Source: Streptomyces tsukubensis
GTDB taxonomy: Bacteria > Actinomycetota > Actinomycetes > Streptomycetales > Streptomycetaceae
DNA length: 64,000 nucleotides
Direction of reading: 5' to 3'
Assembly (NCBI RefSeq): GCF_003932715.1
Contig: NZ_CP020700.1
Location: 372,001 to 436,000, forward strand
This document shows positions 36,598 through 45,484 of this stretch, in pieces (the stretch's first letter is position 1; each line of letters begins with the position of its first letter). A model generated the notes under the pieces. It ran no database searches, was not told the origin of the DNA, and saw nothing but the letters and a program-made list of their open reading frames with translations. The translations under genes and the position numbers were made by a program.

Positions 36598-36649
36598 GAT
36601 CGCAGGATACGTCGCCGGGCCCGCCCCGCCCGGGCCTGCGGGGTACGGC

Positions 36650-37948
36650 TCAGATCTCGCCGCGGACCAGGCCGATCAGCCGGTCGAGTACGGCCGGTCC
36701 GGTCCGCAGGCCGTCGTGCTCGTACTCGTCGGTCACCCAGGTGCGCAGCCCGCGGACGGCACGCGCCGTCTCCAGGGAGTGGGCGGTGTCGACGTACATG
36801 TCGTCGTGGTAGACGACGGCCGCGACGGGGACCTCGTTGGCGGCGAGCCGGGCGGGGTCGAAGAGCGCGGGCCAGTCGGCGCGGTGGGCGAGCAGTTCGG
36901 CGGCCTCGCGCAGGGGGCTCAGGGCGGGGTCGGTCTCGAAGTGCCAGGGGTGGATGGTCTCGCCCGTGAACAGCAGGGGCGTATCGCCGTCGAGGGCCGT
37001 ACGGGCGTCGAACTGCGGGAACTCGGCGCGGACCCGTTCGGCGCCCCAGGCGGTGGGGCGGCCGCCCTGGCCCCCGTAGCAGGCCTCGTGGAGCAGTGCA
37101 TAGAGGGGGTGGCCCGCGAAGGAGAGGGCGGCGAGGGCCGACTCCTGGAAGGCGTCGGAGAGTTCGAAGCGGTCACCGGCCCGGATGAAGGCGTCCTCCA
37201 GCAGATAGTGGAGGCGGTGGCTGCCGTCGGACGTGCCGAGCATCAGACCGAGGGACTGGAAGGCCTCCGGGGTCAGGACGTAGCCGCCGGGCAGTACGGT
37301 GCGGTGCTCGGCGAGATGGGCCGCGATACGGCGGGCCCGGTCCACGTCCATCGGGTAGCGGTCGTAGTGGGCCTCCACCTTGCGCTGAACGCGCGAGTAG
37401 GCGGCCCGGTAGACGTCGTCCACATGGTGGTGGAGGGACGGCAGTCCACCGGTGATGAACACCTCCCGGAGTCCTTCCGGGGCGGTGCCGAGGTAGTGGG
37501 TGGCACAGAAACCGCCGAAGCTCTGGCCGAGGACGCTCCAGGGGGCGCCGCCGGTGAGCCGGGTGCGTACCGTCTCGCAGTCGCGCACGATGCTGTCGGC
37601 GCGGAAGAGGGCGAGGTGGTCGGCCTGGGCCGAGGGGGAGCCGAGGGCGGCGAGCGACTGCCGGTTCCGCGGGCTGGAGGCGCCGGTTCCGCGCTGGTCG
37701 AGAAGGAGGACGCGGTACTCCTCCAGGGCCCGGCCCAGCCAGGCCTGGCGGCCCCAGAGACGGCGGGCGCCGAAACCGGGCCCGCCTTCGAGATAGACCA
37801 GCCAGGGCAGCTCGTCACCGGCGCGCCCGGGGGCGACGATCTCCCGGCCGAAGAGCTCCAGTTGCGCCCCGTCCGGGTCCGTGTGGTCCAGAGGGACGAG
37901 GAACCGGTGGTCCGTGAGGACGGCGCCGGGCTGGTGGTAGCGGGTCAC
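36650..37948 (-). CDS. Alpha/beta hydrolase, proline iminopeptidase-like (S33)
   Basis: 432 aa. Oxyanion motif LEGGPGFGA, nucleophile elbow GQSFGG (Ser143), and a C-terminal cap typical of S33 prolyl aminopeptidases. No signal peptide, so cytoplasmic. GTG 37948 is preceded by GGCAGGAGCC. A terminator (37979-38023) separates it from the GH5 gene upstream on the same strand. Likely cleaves N-terminal Pro or other residues from small peptides. Confidence 0.92.
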   Translation of the reverse strand: MTRYHQPGAVLTDHRFLVPLDHTDPDGAQLELFGREIVAPGRAGDELPWLVYLEGGPGFGARRLWGRQAWLGRALEEYRVLLLDQRGTGASSPRNRQSLAALGSPSAQADHLALFRADSIVRDCETVRTRLTGGAPWSVLGQSFGGFCATHYLGTAPEGLREVFITGGLPSLHHHVDDVYRAAYSRVQRKVEAHYDRYPMDVDRARRIAAHLAEHRTVLPGGYVLTPEAFQSLGLMLGTSDGSHRLHYLLEDAFIRAGDRFELSDAFQESALAALSFAGHPLYALLHEACYGGQGGRPTAWGAERVRAEFPQFDARTALDGDTPLLFTGETIHPWHFETDPALSPLREAAELLAHRADWPALFDPARLAANEVPVAAVVYHDDMYVDTAHSLETARAVRGLRTWVTDEYEHDGLRTGPAVLDRLIGLVRGEI

Positions 37949-37978
37949 TGGGGCTCCTGCCGTGTGTTCTTCCGAGGT

Positions 37979-38023
37979 CACGCCCGCCCATGGGATCACA
38001 CGGGTCTCCCATGGGCGGGCGTG
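37979..38023 (-). terminator. Terminator between GH5 and the hydrolase gene
   Basis: 17-bp perfect stem (37979-37995 and 38007-38023) with an 11-nt loop, 66 nt after the GH5 stop on the minus strand. Confidence 0.85.
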
Positions 38024-38088
38024 GGTCGCCCGCGGCGGAGCAGCGGCGGCCTCGGCCGTACGGAGGGGGCCGGTCGGCGGAGCGGGGG

Positions 38089-39228
38089 TCAGGAGGTGCC
38101 GAAGTCGTCCGGGGTCCTCATCCGGCTGCGGATCCACTTCCCGGCCTCTTTGAGGGACGACGTCCCGGCCCAGGGCCCGCCGCGGTCGCAGGTGCCCTGT
38201 TTGAACACGGCTCCGGAGCGGTGGTCGTCGGAGTAGTTCCAGTTGATCCAGCTGATCTTCTTCTCGGCCAGCAGGTCGAGGTAGCGCCCGGCCATGGCGA
38301 AGTCGTCGGCGCCCTCGCCCGCGTAGTTCTGGGTGCCGAACTCGGTGACGAACAGCGGGATCCGGTTCGCGGCGCGCGACAGGGCCGCGTAGTACTCCTC
38401 CCGGTGCGAGGCGGCGTAGAAGTGGAAGGTGTACATGATGTTCGCGGCGTTCACGGGGTCGGCGACGACCTCGGACTCGTCGGAGCTCTCGGAGACGCCG
38501 AGGGACGACCAGGCCCGGGTGCCGATGAGCACGGGGGTCTCGGCGTCCACCCGCCGGATGACCGGGATCAGCTGCTCGGCGTAGCTCTTGATACGGGGCC
38601 AGGAGACTCCGCTGGGCTCGTTCGCGATCTCGTAGAGCAGGTTCTCGCGGTGGCCGTGGCGGCGGGCGATCTCGGTGAAGAAGGTCTTCGCCCGGGCGAG
38701 GTTGTAGTGGGGGTCCCCGGGGGTGAGCATGTGCCAGTCGACGACGGCGTACAGTCCGCGCTCCGAGGCCTGGTCGATCAGTCCGCTGACGAGGTCGGTG
38801 AAGCGGCGCGGGTCGGTCTCGTAGCCGCCTTCCTGGACGTACAGGGAGAGGCGTACGACATCGGCCTTCCAGTCCCGGGCCAGGGCGTCGAGCGCTCCGC
38901 CGGTGGCGCACTGGGGATACCACTGGAGTCCGTGGGTGGACATGCCGCGCAACTGGACCGGCCTGCCGCGCTCGTTGCAGAGCTTGGTGCCGCAGACCCT
39001 GAGCTGTCCGTTGACCGCGGCGGGTGTGCCCGCGGGCGGTTCGGCGGCCTTCGCCGGGCGGGTGTCCGCCGGGCGTTCGGCGGAGGCGGCGTTCCCGGCC
39101 TCGGCGGCGACCGCGGTGTCCGGTCCGCCGGCGGTGCCCGAAGGGGCGGCCGCGAGACCGAGGAGCAGGGCGGCGGTGACCGCCCCGATACAGCCCAGAC
39201 TGCGCCAGGAGTGGCCCGAGGGTTTCAT
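38089..39228 (-). CDS. Secreted GH5 endoglucanase
   Basis: 379 aa glycoside hydrolase family 5, expected to hydrolyse beta-1,4-glucan (or mannan) outside the cell. A Sec signal with Ala-rich cleavage region and a 45-residue Pro/Ala-rich linker precede the catalytic domain (about residue 73 on). Catalytic acid/base Glu204 in IANEP; nucleophile Glu296 in VTEFG. No carbohydrate-binding module. The palindrome at 39278-39298 lies in its promoter region, suggesting sugar-responsive repression. Two Cys pairs may form disulfides. Confidence 0.93.
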   Translation of the reverse strand: MKPSGHSWRSLGCIGAVTAALLLGLAAAPSGTAGGPDTAVAAEAGNAASAERPADTRPAKAAEPPAGTPAAVNGQLRVCGTKLCNERGRPVQLRGMSTHGLQWYPQCATGGALDALARDWKADVVRLSLYVQEGGYETDPRRFTDLVSGLIDQASERGLYAVVDWHMLTPGDPHYNLARAKTFFTEIARRHGHRENLLYEIANEPSGVSWPRIKSYAEQLIPVIRRVDAETPVLIGTRAWSSLGVSESSDESEVVADPVNAANIMYTFHFYAASHREEYYAALSRAANRIPLFVTEFGTQNYAGEGADDFAMAGRYLDLLAEKKISWINWNYSDDHRSGAVFKQGTCDRGGPWAGTSSLKEAGKWIRSRMRTPDDFGTS

Positions 39229-39277
39229 GGTGTCTCCCGTGTTCCTGCTTCGTGGGGGTTCGTGGGGATCCCGGGAT

Positions 39278-39298
39278 GGTTAGGAAAGTTTCCTAACC
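39278..39298. promoter_or_regulatory. Perfect 21-bp palindrome upstream of the GH5 gene
   Basis: GGTTAGGAAA-G-TTTCCTAACC: two perfect 10-bp arms around one base, 50 nt before the GH5 start. From memory it resembles the pal operators of ROK-family repressors (CsnR type) upstream of Streptomyces polysaccharide hydrolases. Confidence 0.7.
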
Positions 39299-39463
39299 CG
39301 GATGGAAGCAGCACCGCGCCACCCTTGCAAGGGTCATGACAAAAATGGCGGGTGGCTGCGCCCCCGGGGCACCGGGTGCCCTGTGGTGCGGGCGGTGCAC
39401 GGTGCCCACCGGCGGCCGCCCCCGGACGGTCGCCGACCGTGTGCGGGCCCCCGGTCCCCCTTC

Positions 39464-39469
39464 TAGCGT
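39464..39469 (+). promoter_or_regulatory. -10 element of a leaderless opuCA transcript
   Basis: TAGCGT, 6 nt before ATG 39476. Confidence 0.6.
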
Positions 39470-39475
39470 GAGGGC

Positions 39476-40639
39476 ATGATCCGGTTCGAGCAGGTCGCCA
39501 AGGTGTACCCGGACGGCACGACCGCCGTCGACGGCCTCTCGTTCGAGGTGGCCGAGGGCGAACTCGTCACCCTCGTGGGCCCGTCGGGCTGCGGGAAGAC
39601 GACCACGATGATGATGGTCAACCGGCTCATCGAGCCCACGTCAGGCCGAATCACCGTCGGCGGCGAGGACATTTCGACCGTCGACCCGGTGCGGCTGCGC
39701 CGCCGGATCGGCTACGTCATCCAGCAGGCCGGGCTCTTCCCCCACCGTACGGTCCTCGACAACACCGCCACCGTCCCCGCGCTCCTCGGCTGGAAGAAGG
39801 CCCGGGCCCGGGCCCGGGCGGCGGAACTGCTCGACCTGGTCGGGCTCGACCCCGAGGTCTACGGCTCCCGCTATCCGGCCCAGCTCTCCGGCGGTCAGCG
39901 CCAGCGGGTCGGGGTGGCCCGCGCGCTCGCCGCCGATCCCCCGGTGCTGCTGATGGACGAGCCGTTCGGCGCGGTCGACCCGGTGGTCCGCGAACGCCTC
40001 CAGAACGAGTTCCTGTCCCTGCAGGCGACGGTGCGCAAGACGGTCCTCCTGGTCACGCACGATATCGAGGAGGCGGTCCGGATGGGTGACCGGATCGCGG
40101 TCTACGGGCAGGGGCATATCGCCCAGTACGACACCCCGGCGGCGGTGCTCGGCGCTCCCGCCACCGACGAGGTGGCCCGGTTCGTCGGCGCGGACCGGGG
40201 GCTGAAGCGGCTCTCGGTCACCCGTATCGAAGCCGGTGACCTCGAACAGCCTCCCGTGGCCCGGCTCGACGAGCGGGCGGACACGGCCGCCGCCCGGCTG
40301 CGTACCGAGGGCGCGCGCTGGGCCGTGGTGCTGGGCCCCGGCGGTGAACTGCGCGGCTGGGTCGCCGCGGACGCCCTCTCCATCGCCGGGGACGGCGGCA
40401 CGGTCGGCGAACTGACCCGGCGGATGGAGGCCTGGGTTCCGCTGGGTGCCCCGCTGAAGAAGGCGTTCGGGGAGATGCTCCAGCACGACGCGGGCTGGGT
40501 CGCGGTCCTGGACGGCGACCTCTTCGCCGGTGTGCTGACCCCGGCCAAGCTCCACGAGGCGCTGCGCCGTTCGGTGGACGCGGAGGCGAAGGGCGTGGCG
40601 CGGGAGGACGTCGACTTCGACTCGGTGGCGGACGCCTGA
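39476..40639 (+). CDS. Osmoprotectant (betaine/choline) ABC transporter ATPase, OpuCA-like
   Basis: 387 aa. Walker A GPSGCGKTT (35-43), signature LSGGQ (137-141), Walker B VLLMDE (157-162), and a C-terminal pair of CBS-type modules (about 265-375) that in the OpuA/OpuC family sense ionic strength. It energises uptake of quaternary amines. The cognate permeases and binding protein are on the opposite strand (41896-44215), separated by an unrelated gene, so expression is split between two promoters. Leaderless start. Confidence 0.92.
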   Translation: MIRFEQVAKVYPDGTTAVDGLSFEVAEGELVTLVGPSGCGKTTTMMMVNRLIEPTSGRITVGGEDISTVDPVRLRRRIGYVIQQAGLFPHRTVLDNTATVPALLGWKKARARARAAELLDLVGLDPEVYGSRYPAQLSGGQRQRVGVARALAADPPVLLMDEPFGAVDPVVRERLQNEFLSLQATVRKTVLLVTHDIEEAVRMGDRIAVYGQGHIAQYDTPAAVLGAPATDEVARFVGADRGLKRLSVTRIEAGDLEQPPVARLDERADTAAARLRTEGARWAVVLGPGGELRGWVAADALSIAGDGGTVGELTRRMEAWVPLGAPLKKAFGEMLQHDAGWVAVLDGDLFAGVLTPAKLHEALRRSVDAEAKGVAREDVDFDSVADA

Positions 40640-40715
40640 CGCATGCGGCGAGGCGGACCCGGGCGGCGGGCCGCCCGTGGTGGCGGACCGGGACGAGGGG
40701 GTCACCGGTTTGGGC

Positions 40716-40721
40716 TACGGT
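40716..40721 (+). promoter_or_regulatory. -10 element of a leaderless transcript
   Basis: TACGGT, 6 nt before GTG 40728. Confidence 0.5.
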
Positions 40722-40727
40722 GCTGGT

Positions 40728-41882
40728 GTGCTGATCACGGGTGGGGAAACGACCGCGCCGGGGACCGCGCTGCTCATCGCGGCGGCGCCGGTCGGGAAGG
40801 GGCGTCTGGTGGACGCCGGGGCGGTGCTGCCCGCGCTGGCCGCGGTGCCGCCGAGCGCGCTGACGGGGACACGGGCGGCCACGGTCGTCGAGCTGGCGGA
40901 CCCGCTGGACCCGCAGACGGTACTGACGCGCATCCGGGCCGCCGCGACGGCGGAGGGCCCGCTGTTCCTGTACGTCGCCGGGCAGCTCCAGCTCGACCGC
41001 CGACAGCACCTGCCGCATCTGGCGCTCGCCCGGACGACGCCCCACACGCTGCGCTACACAGCGCTGCCGTGGCACTGGCTGGCCTCCGAACTGACGATCC
41101 GCCGCCCCGGGACGACGACCGTCGTCGTCGACCTCGTCACCGCCCCCGAAGTCTGGCGGCGGCTGACCGACGAGGGGCCCCGGCTGCTGGCGCTGGGTTC
41201 CGCGATCCGGCTCTACGGGCGGGTGGCACCGCCCCCGGACCGCCGGGAGGCGGCCGTACCGTCGTATCTGGCGGCGTGTGCCGCGATCTGGCGCAGCGGC
41301 GCGCGGCCGGATCCCGCCGCGCTGCACGAGCAGGCGGCGCTGCAGTCGGATGCGGCGGGTGCGCTGTTCCTGGCCCCGGCCCCGGCGATGCCCTTCCCCG
41401 CGGCCGTACCCCCGCAGGCCGCTCCGGCTCCGGCGCCCGTGGAGGACCCGCATCCGGCGATTCTGGCGGCGGCGCAGGCGGGACGGCACGGCGAGGCGGC
41501 GGCCGTCGCCGCGGCCTGGGAGCAGCGTGAGCTGCGCGCGTACGGCCCCGGTTCCCTCCAGGCGGTGCACTGGCTGGAGGTCCGCGCCGATCTGGCCCGG
41601 CTCGCGGGCGATCCGGCGCTGAGCTGCGAGCTGTGGATGGCCGCGGCCGAGGCCCGGCTCACCCGGCAGCAGACGGCTGACGACCCCGATGTGGAGGGCG
41701 CGGTCGACCGGGCGCACCACCAGTGGGAGCAGATCGCGGACGCGGAGCGGGCCCGGGCCGCCGCGCCGCGGCTGGTCGCCCTGCGGCAGCGGGTGCCGGG
41801 CCGTCAGCGGGGCGCGCTGCGGGTGCTCCGGCGGCGGCTCGAACAGCTCCATGCGACTCCTGCTCCCCCGGTCGCGGGGTAA
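40728..41882 (+). CDS. Hypothetical protein (cytoplasmic)
   Basis: 384 aa of unrecognised family. The first 170 residues look like a Rossmann-like or caspase-like alpha/beta domain (VLITGGETTAPGTALLIAAAP..., then PLFLYVAGQLQL); the rest is Ala-rich and helical, with TPR-like spacing near the C-terminus (QAVHWLEVRADLARLAGDP). GTG 40728 is chosen from the leaderless -10; GTG 40677 in the same frame is the alternative. Sits between the two halves of the OpuC-like system and ends 13 nt before the convergent SBP gene. Confidence 0.7.
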   Translation: MLITGGETTAPGTALLIAAAPVGKGRLVDAGAVLPALAAVPPSALTGTRAATVVELADPLDPQTVLTRIRAAATAEGPLFLYVAGQLQLDRRQHLPHLALARTTPHTLRYTALPWHWLASELTIRRPGTTTVVVDLVTAPEVWRRLTDEGPRLLALGSAIRLYGRVAPPPDRREAAVPSYLAACAAIWRSGARPDPAALHEQAALQSDAAGALFLAPAPAMPFPAAVPPQAAPAPAPVEDPHPAILAAAQAGRHGEAAAVAAAWEQRELRAYGPGSLQAVHWLEVRADLARLAGDPALSCELWMAAAEARLTRQQTADDPDVEGAVDRAHHQWEQIADAERARAAAPRLVALRQRVPGRQRGALRVLRRRLEQLHATPAPPVAG

Positions 41883-41895
41883 GCACGCCTCCGGT

Positions 41896-42837
41896 TCACA
41901 GGAGGCCCTTCGACTGCAGATAGGCGCGGGCCACGTCCTCGGGGAGCCGGCGCCAGCTGTCGACCTGTTTGTTCATCGACGCCAGATCGGCGGTGGTCAG
42001 GACGGTGTTGAGGGGGTCGAGGGCCCGGACGACACCGGGGCCGCCCGCGCGGGCGCGGTTGACGACAGGCACGATGTAGTCGGCGTTCTGGAGGTGCCGG
42101 TCGTCGGCGAGCAGGACCAGTCCGAACTGGTCGAGCGTAGCGTCGGTGGTCGTGGTGAGCACCATCTGGTCGCGGCCGCTCTCGACCGCCTGTTTGGCCT
42201 GGGTGGTGCCGACTCCCTTGGGGTCGACGGCGACGATGTCGATGCCGTACGTCTTGCGCAGCCCGGGTTCGCAGTAGGGTCGCCGGACGCATTCGTCGCC
42301 CGCGGCGAGCCGTACCGGGAGCCCCGAGCGCCCCAGGTCGCTGAGGGTTTTGAGGTGGTGCTCGGCGGCGTAGGCGCGGGTCACGGCGAAGGCGTTCTGG
42401 TCGACGGCGCGGCCGGGGTCGAGGACGGTCAGTCCGCGGGGTGCGGCCAGTCGGCGCAGCTCGGTCATGGTCTTCGTCAGGTCGGGTGAGCCGACGGTGG
42501 GTGCGTCGGGTCCGTTGGTCTTGGCGTTCAGCCAGTCGGCGAAGGTCGCCGCGTATTCGGGTACGACGTCGATGCGGCCGCTCTCCAGTGCCGGTTCGTA
42601 CAGCTCCCGGTTGGTGACGGAGAGGACGGTGGCCCGGTAGCCGGCGTGCCGGAGGAGCAGTGCGTACATCTGGGCGAGCAGGTCGCTCTCGGTGAAGCCG
42701 GCCGAGCCGACGGTCAGGTCGCGGCTGTTGCCGGGGGGTGCGGTGATGTCTCCCCGGTGTTCCAGCGACGGTCCGGTGGTGCAGCCGGTGAGCACTGTCA
42801 GCAGGAGGAGGGCGGTGGCGAAGGGGCGGCGGTTCAT
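41896..42837 (-). CDS. Osmoprotectant ABC transporter substrate-binding lipoprotein (OpuCC/OsmF-like)
   Basis: 313 aa. Lipobox LTGC with Cys19. The mature part matches the glycine-betaine/choline binding fold: VGSAGFTESDLLAQMYALLL and DVVPEYAATFADW. Binds quaternary amines outside the membrane and feeds the two permeases encoded just upstream. ATG overlaps the preceding permease stop (ATGA). Confidence 0.93.
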   Translation of the reverse strand: MNRRPFATALLLLTVLTGCTTGPSLEHRGDITAPPGNSRDLTVGSAGFTESDLLAQMYALLLRHAGYRATVLSVTNRELYEPALESGRIDVVPEYAATFADWLNAKTNGPDAPTVGSPDLTKTMTELRRLAAPRGLTVLDPGRAVDQNAFAVTRAYAAEHHLKTLSDLGRSGLPVRLAAGDECVRRPYCEPGLRKTYGIDIVAVDPKGVGTTQAKQAVESGRDQMVLTTTTDATLDQFGLVLLADDRHLQNADYIVPVVNRARAGGPGVVRALDPLNTVLTTADLASMNKQVDSWRRLPEDVARAYLQSKGLL

Positions 42838-43511
42838 CGGTGCTCCGCCTGTCGTGCACCGGCCGGGACGAGCCGCTCTCCGAGCACGCAGACGCCCTCC
42901 ACCAGCAGGGCGAGCGCGGCGACCAGGACGGCGCCCGCGACGACCTGCGGGGTGGAGGCCAGATTGAAGCCCGCGGTGATGATCCGGCCCAGTCCGCCGC
43001 CGCCCGCGAGGGCGGCGATGGTCGCGGTGGCCACGAGCTGTACGGCGGCGATCCGCACACCGGTGAGGATCAGCGGCAGCGCGAGGGGCAGCTCGACGCC
43101 GCGCAGCAGCTGGCTGCCCGTCATGCCCATGCCGCGGGCGGCCGCGACGACGTCCCGGTCGACGCCGCGCATGCCGACGTACGCGTTGGTGAGCAGCGGT
43201 GGCACGGCGAACAGGACGAGGGCGATGACCGTGGGCCCCTCGCCGAAGTTGCCGACCGGGCTGAGCAGCAGCAGTACGAGGACGGCGAAGGTGGGCACGG
43301 CACGCCCGGCGTTGGCGATATTGACGGCGAGCGCGCCCCCGCGCCCGAGGTGGCCGAGGACGAGGGCGACCGGGAGGGCGATCAGACAGCTCAGGACGAG
43401 GCAGACGACGGTGAGGACGATGTGCTCGGTCAGCCGCTGGGTGATGCCGCCGTCGCCGGACCAGTTGTCGGCGCTGGTCAGCCAGGACCAGGCCTGGGAG
43501 AGGGTGTTCAC
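42834..43511 (-). CDS. Osmoprotectant ABC transporter permease
   Basis: 225 aa, five to six hydrophobic segments; motif NIANAGRAVPTFAVLVLLLL is the typical OpuCB/CD first block, and the EAA loop is AARGMGMTGSQLLRGVELPLALPLI. GTG 43511 overlaps the other permease stop as GTGA. Second of three genes in this coupled operon. Confidence 0.93.
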   Translation of the reverse strand: MNTLSQAWSWLTSADNWSGDGGITQRLTEHIVLTVVCLVLSCLIALPVALVLGHLGRGGALAVNIANAGRAVPTFAVLVLLLLSPVGNFGEGPTVIALVLFAVPPLLTNAYVGMRGVDRDVVAAARGMGMTGSQLLRGVELPLALPLILTGVRIAAVQLVATATIAALAGGGGLGRIITAGFNLASTPQVVAGAVLVAALALLVEGVCVLGERLVPAGARQAEHR

Positions 43512-44215
43512 TCGGCTCCGCCCTGGTGCTTGGCCCAGGGGGTGGCGAGTCGCTGGGCGAGGAGGAGCAGCAGATCGGCGGCGACGGCGATGACGACGCA
43601 GAGTACGGACGCGGTGAGGACCTGGGCCTTGAAGTAGGTGTTCATCCCGGCGTAGATGAGGTTGCCGAGACCTCCGTAGCCGACGATCGCGCCGATGGTG
43701 ACCAGGGAGATCGCGGAGACGGTGGCGATCCGCAGTCCGGCCATGGCGGCGGGCAGCGCGAGCGGGAGTTCGACGGTGAGAAGGAGTCTGAGCGGTCCGT
43801 AGCCCAGGCCCCGCGCGGCCTGCCGGGTCTCTTCGGGGACGGCGCGCAGCCCGGCGAGGATGTTCCGTACCAGCAGGGTCAGCGAGTACAGCACCAGCCC
43901 GGCGATGACCAGGGAGGCGGAGAGCCCGTACACCGGGAGCAGCAGGGAGAACATGGCGAGGGACGGGATGGTGTAGAGGATCGTGGTGAGGGCGAGGACC
44001 GGTCCCGCGGCCCAGCGCGCGGTGCGGGCGGCGACGGCGAGCGGTACGGCGACGACGACGGCCAGCGCCACGGAGACGGCGGTGAGCTGGAGGTGCTGGA
44101 GTACGGCGTCCTGGAGGATCTCGCGGCGGGTGGAGAGATAGGCGCCGCAGATCCACTCGTTGCGGGCGAGGCAGTCGTCCGGCGGGGCGCCGGGCGCGGT
44201 CCACTTCCCGGGCAC
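43508..44215 (-). CDS. Osmoprotectant ABC transporter permease
   Basis: 235 aa, about five hydrophobic segments with the same family motifs (ILYTIPSLAMFSLLLPV; EAA loop AARGLGYGPLRLLLTVELPLALP). GTG 44215 follows GGGAGGTGG; upstream frame is Pro/Arg-rich and not coding-like. First gene of the permease-permease-SBP operon, whose ATPase lies separately at 39476. Confidence 0.92.
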   Translation of the reverse strand: MPGKWTAPGAPPDDCLARNEWICGAYLSTRREILQDAVLQHLQLTAVSVALAVVVAVPLAVAARTARWAAGPVLALTTILYTIPSLAMFSLLLPVYGLSASLVIAGLVLYSLTLLVRNILAGLRAVPEETRQAARGLGYGPLRLLLTVELPLALPAAMAGLRIATVSAISLVTIGAIVGYGGLGNLIYAGMNTYFKAQVLTASVLCVVIAVAADLLLLLAQRLATPWAKHQGGAE

Positions 44216-44528
44216 GGTCCACCTCCCGAACGCGGTCGTCTGCCCATTCGAGCGCGGGGGCGGCCGGGCCGCGCGCCGCCGGGGCCGAACGGGCGACGCC
44301 GCGGGCCGGGAACACGGCCGGGACGTCGGGGGGCCGGGCAGATCATGCGGCGGCCCGGACCGGACCGGCCGGACCGGCCGGGGCGCCCGGACGGACGGAT
44401 GGCCCGGCGGGACCGGGACGGTCCGCCCCCGGGGCCGTACGGCCACCCGCTGTCAACCGACCGCCGGAGCGGCACTAGGTTGAACCGCGCAGAACGAGAT
44501 CGCACGACGAGCCGGGAGGTTCACCTCT
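44216..44528. other. Divergent intergenic region
   Basis: 313 nt of very GC-rich sequence between the permease and methyltransferase genes. It includes a short ACCGG/CCGG-rich iteration near 44360-44400 and, at 44474-44479, TAGGTT as a probable -10 for the methyltransferase. No gene recognised. Confidence 0.45.
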
Positions 44529-45347
44529 ATGACAGCCGATACGCCGGACAGTGGGACGGACAGGTCGCGGCATCCCGAGTTCGACACCGGGGCCCCGCAT
44601 TCGGCCCGGGTCTGGAACTACTGGCTGGGCGGCAAGGACAACTACCCCGTCGACCAGGAGGTCGGGGAGGAGTTCCGGCAGTCGTTCCCCGGGATCGTGG
44701 ACCTGGCGCGGGACTCCCGGGCGTTCCTCGCCCGTACGGTGACCTATCTCGCGCGCGAGGTGGGGATCCGTCAGTTCCTCGACATCGGCACCGGTCTGCC
44801 GACGGCCGACAACACCCATCAGATAGCCCAGCGGGCCGCGCCCTCGTCCCGGATCGTGTACGTGGACAACGACCCGCTGGTCCTGGCGCACGCCCGGGCG
44901 CTGCTGGTGAGCACCCCCGAGGGCGCCACGGACTACATCGACGCCGATCTGCACGATCCGGTGGCGATCCTCGGCAAGGCCAGGGACATTCTGGACCTCA
45001 GCCGTCCGGTGGCGCTGACGCTGATGCAGGTGATCGGCCACGTCTCCACGTACGAGGAGGCCCGGTCGATCGTGGGGACGCTGATGGACGCCCTGCCGTC
45101 GGGGAGCTATCTGGTCTTCAACGACAGTGTGAACACCCATGCGGGCAACGCCGAGGCCACCCGGCAGTACAACGCCAGCGGGGCCGCGCCGTACTTCCTG
45201 CGGAGCCCGGCGGAGGTGGCCGGGTTCTTCGAGGAGCTGGAGCTGCTGGAGCCGGGTGTCGTACCGCTGTCGCAGTGGCGCCCGGCGCCGGACACGGTCA
45301 CCGACGGCGAGGTCATCGCGCTGGGCGGGGTCGGCCGCAAGGCGTGA
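44529..45347 (+). CDS. SAM-dependent methyltransferase, DUF574 (Methyltransf_19)
   Basis: 272 aa. The SAM motif FLDIGTGLPT (about residues 84-93) and the family start HSARVWNYWLGGKDNYPVD mark the actinomycete-expanded DUF574 group. Motif post-I is VYVDNDPLVLAHA. No substrate is established for most members. ATG with GGGAGG 8 nt upstream. Ends at a bidirectional hairpin. Confidence 0.94.
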   Translation: MTADTPDSGTDRSRHPEFDTGAPHSARVWNYWLGGKDNYPVDQEVGEEFRQSFPGIVDLARDSRAFLARTVTYLAREVGIRQFLDIGTGLPTADNTHQIAQRAAPSSRIVYVDNDPLVLAHARALLVSTPEGATDYIDADLHDPVAILGKARDILDLSRPVALTLMQVIGHVSTYEEARSIVGTLMDALPSGSYLVFNDSVNTHAGNAEATRQYNASGAAPYFLRSPAEVAGFFEELELLEPGVVPLSQWRPAPDTVTDGEVIALGGVGRKA

Positions 45348-45405
45348 CGCCCGCGCTCCGCACCCGTACCCGTACGGCACGGAACGGGGGTACGGAGCGG
45401 TGACT

Positions 45406-45435
45406 GCCGCCGGGGCGGGCCCACGCCCCGGCGGC
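45406..45435. terminator. Bidirectional terminator between methyltransferase and DinB
   Basis: 12-bp perfect stem (45406-45417 and 45424-45435), 6-nt loop, between two convergent genes. Confidence 0.75.
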
Positions 45436-45484
45436 GGGCCGGGCTTTTCCGGACACCGGTGGAGACGCCCCGGAAGCGGAGCCG

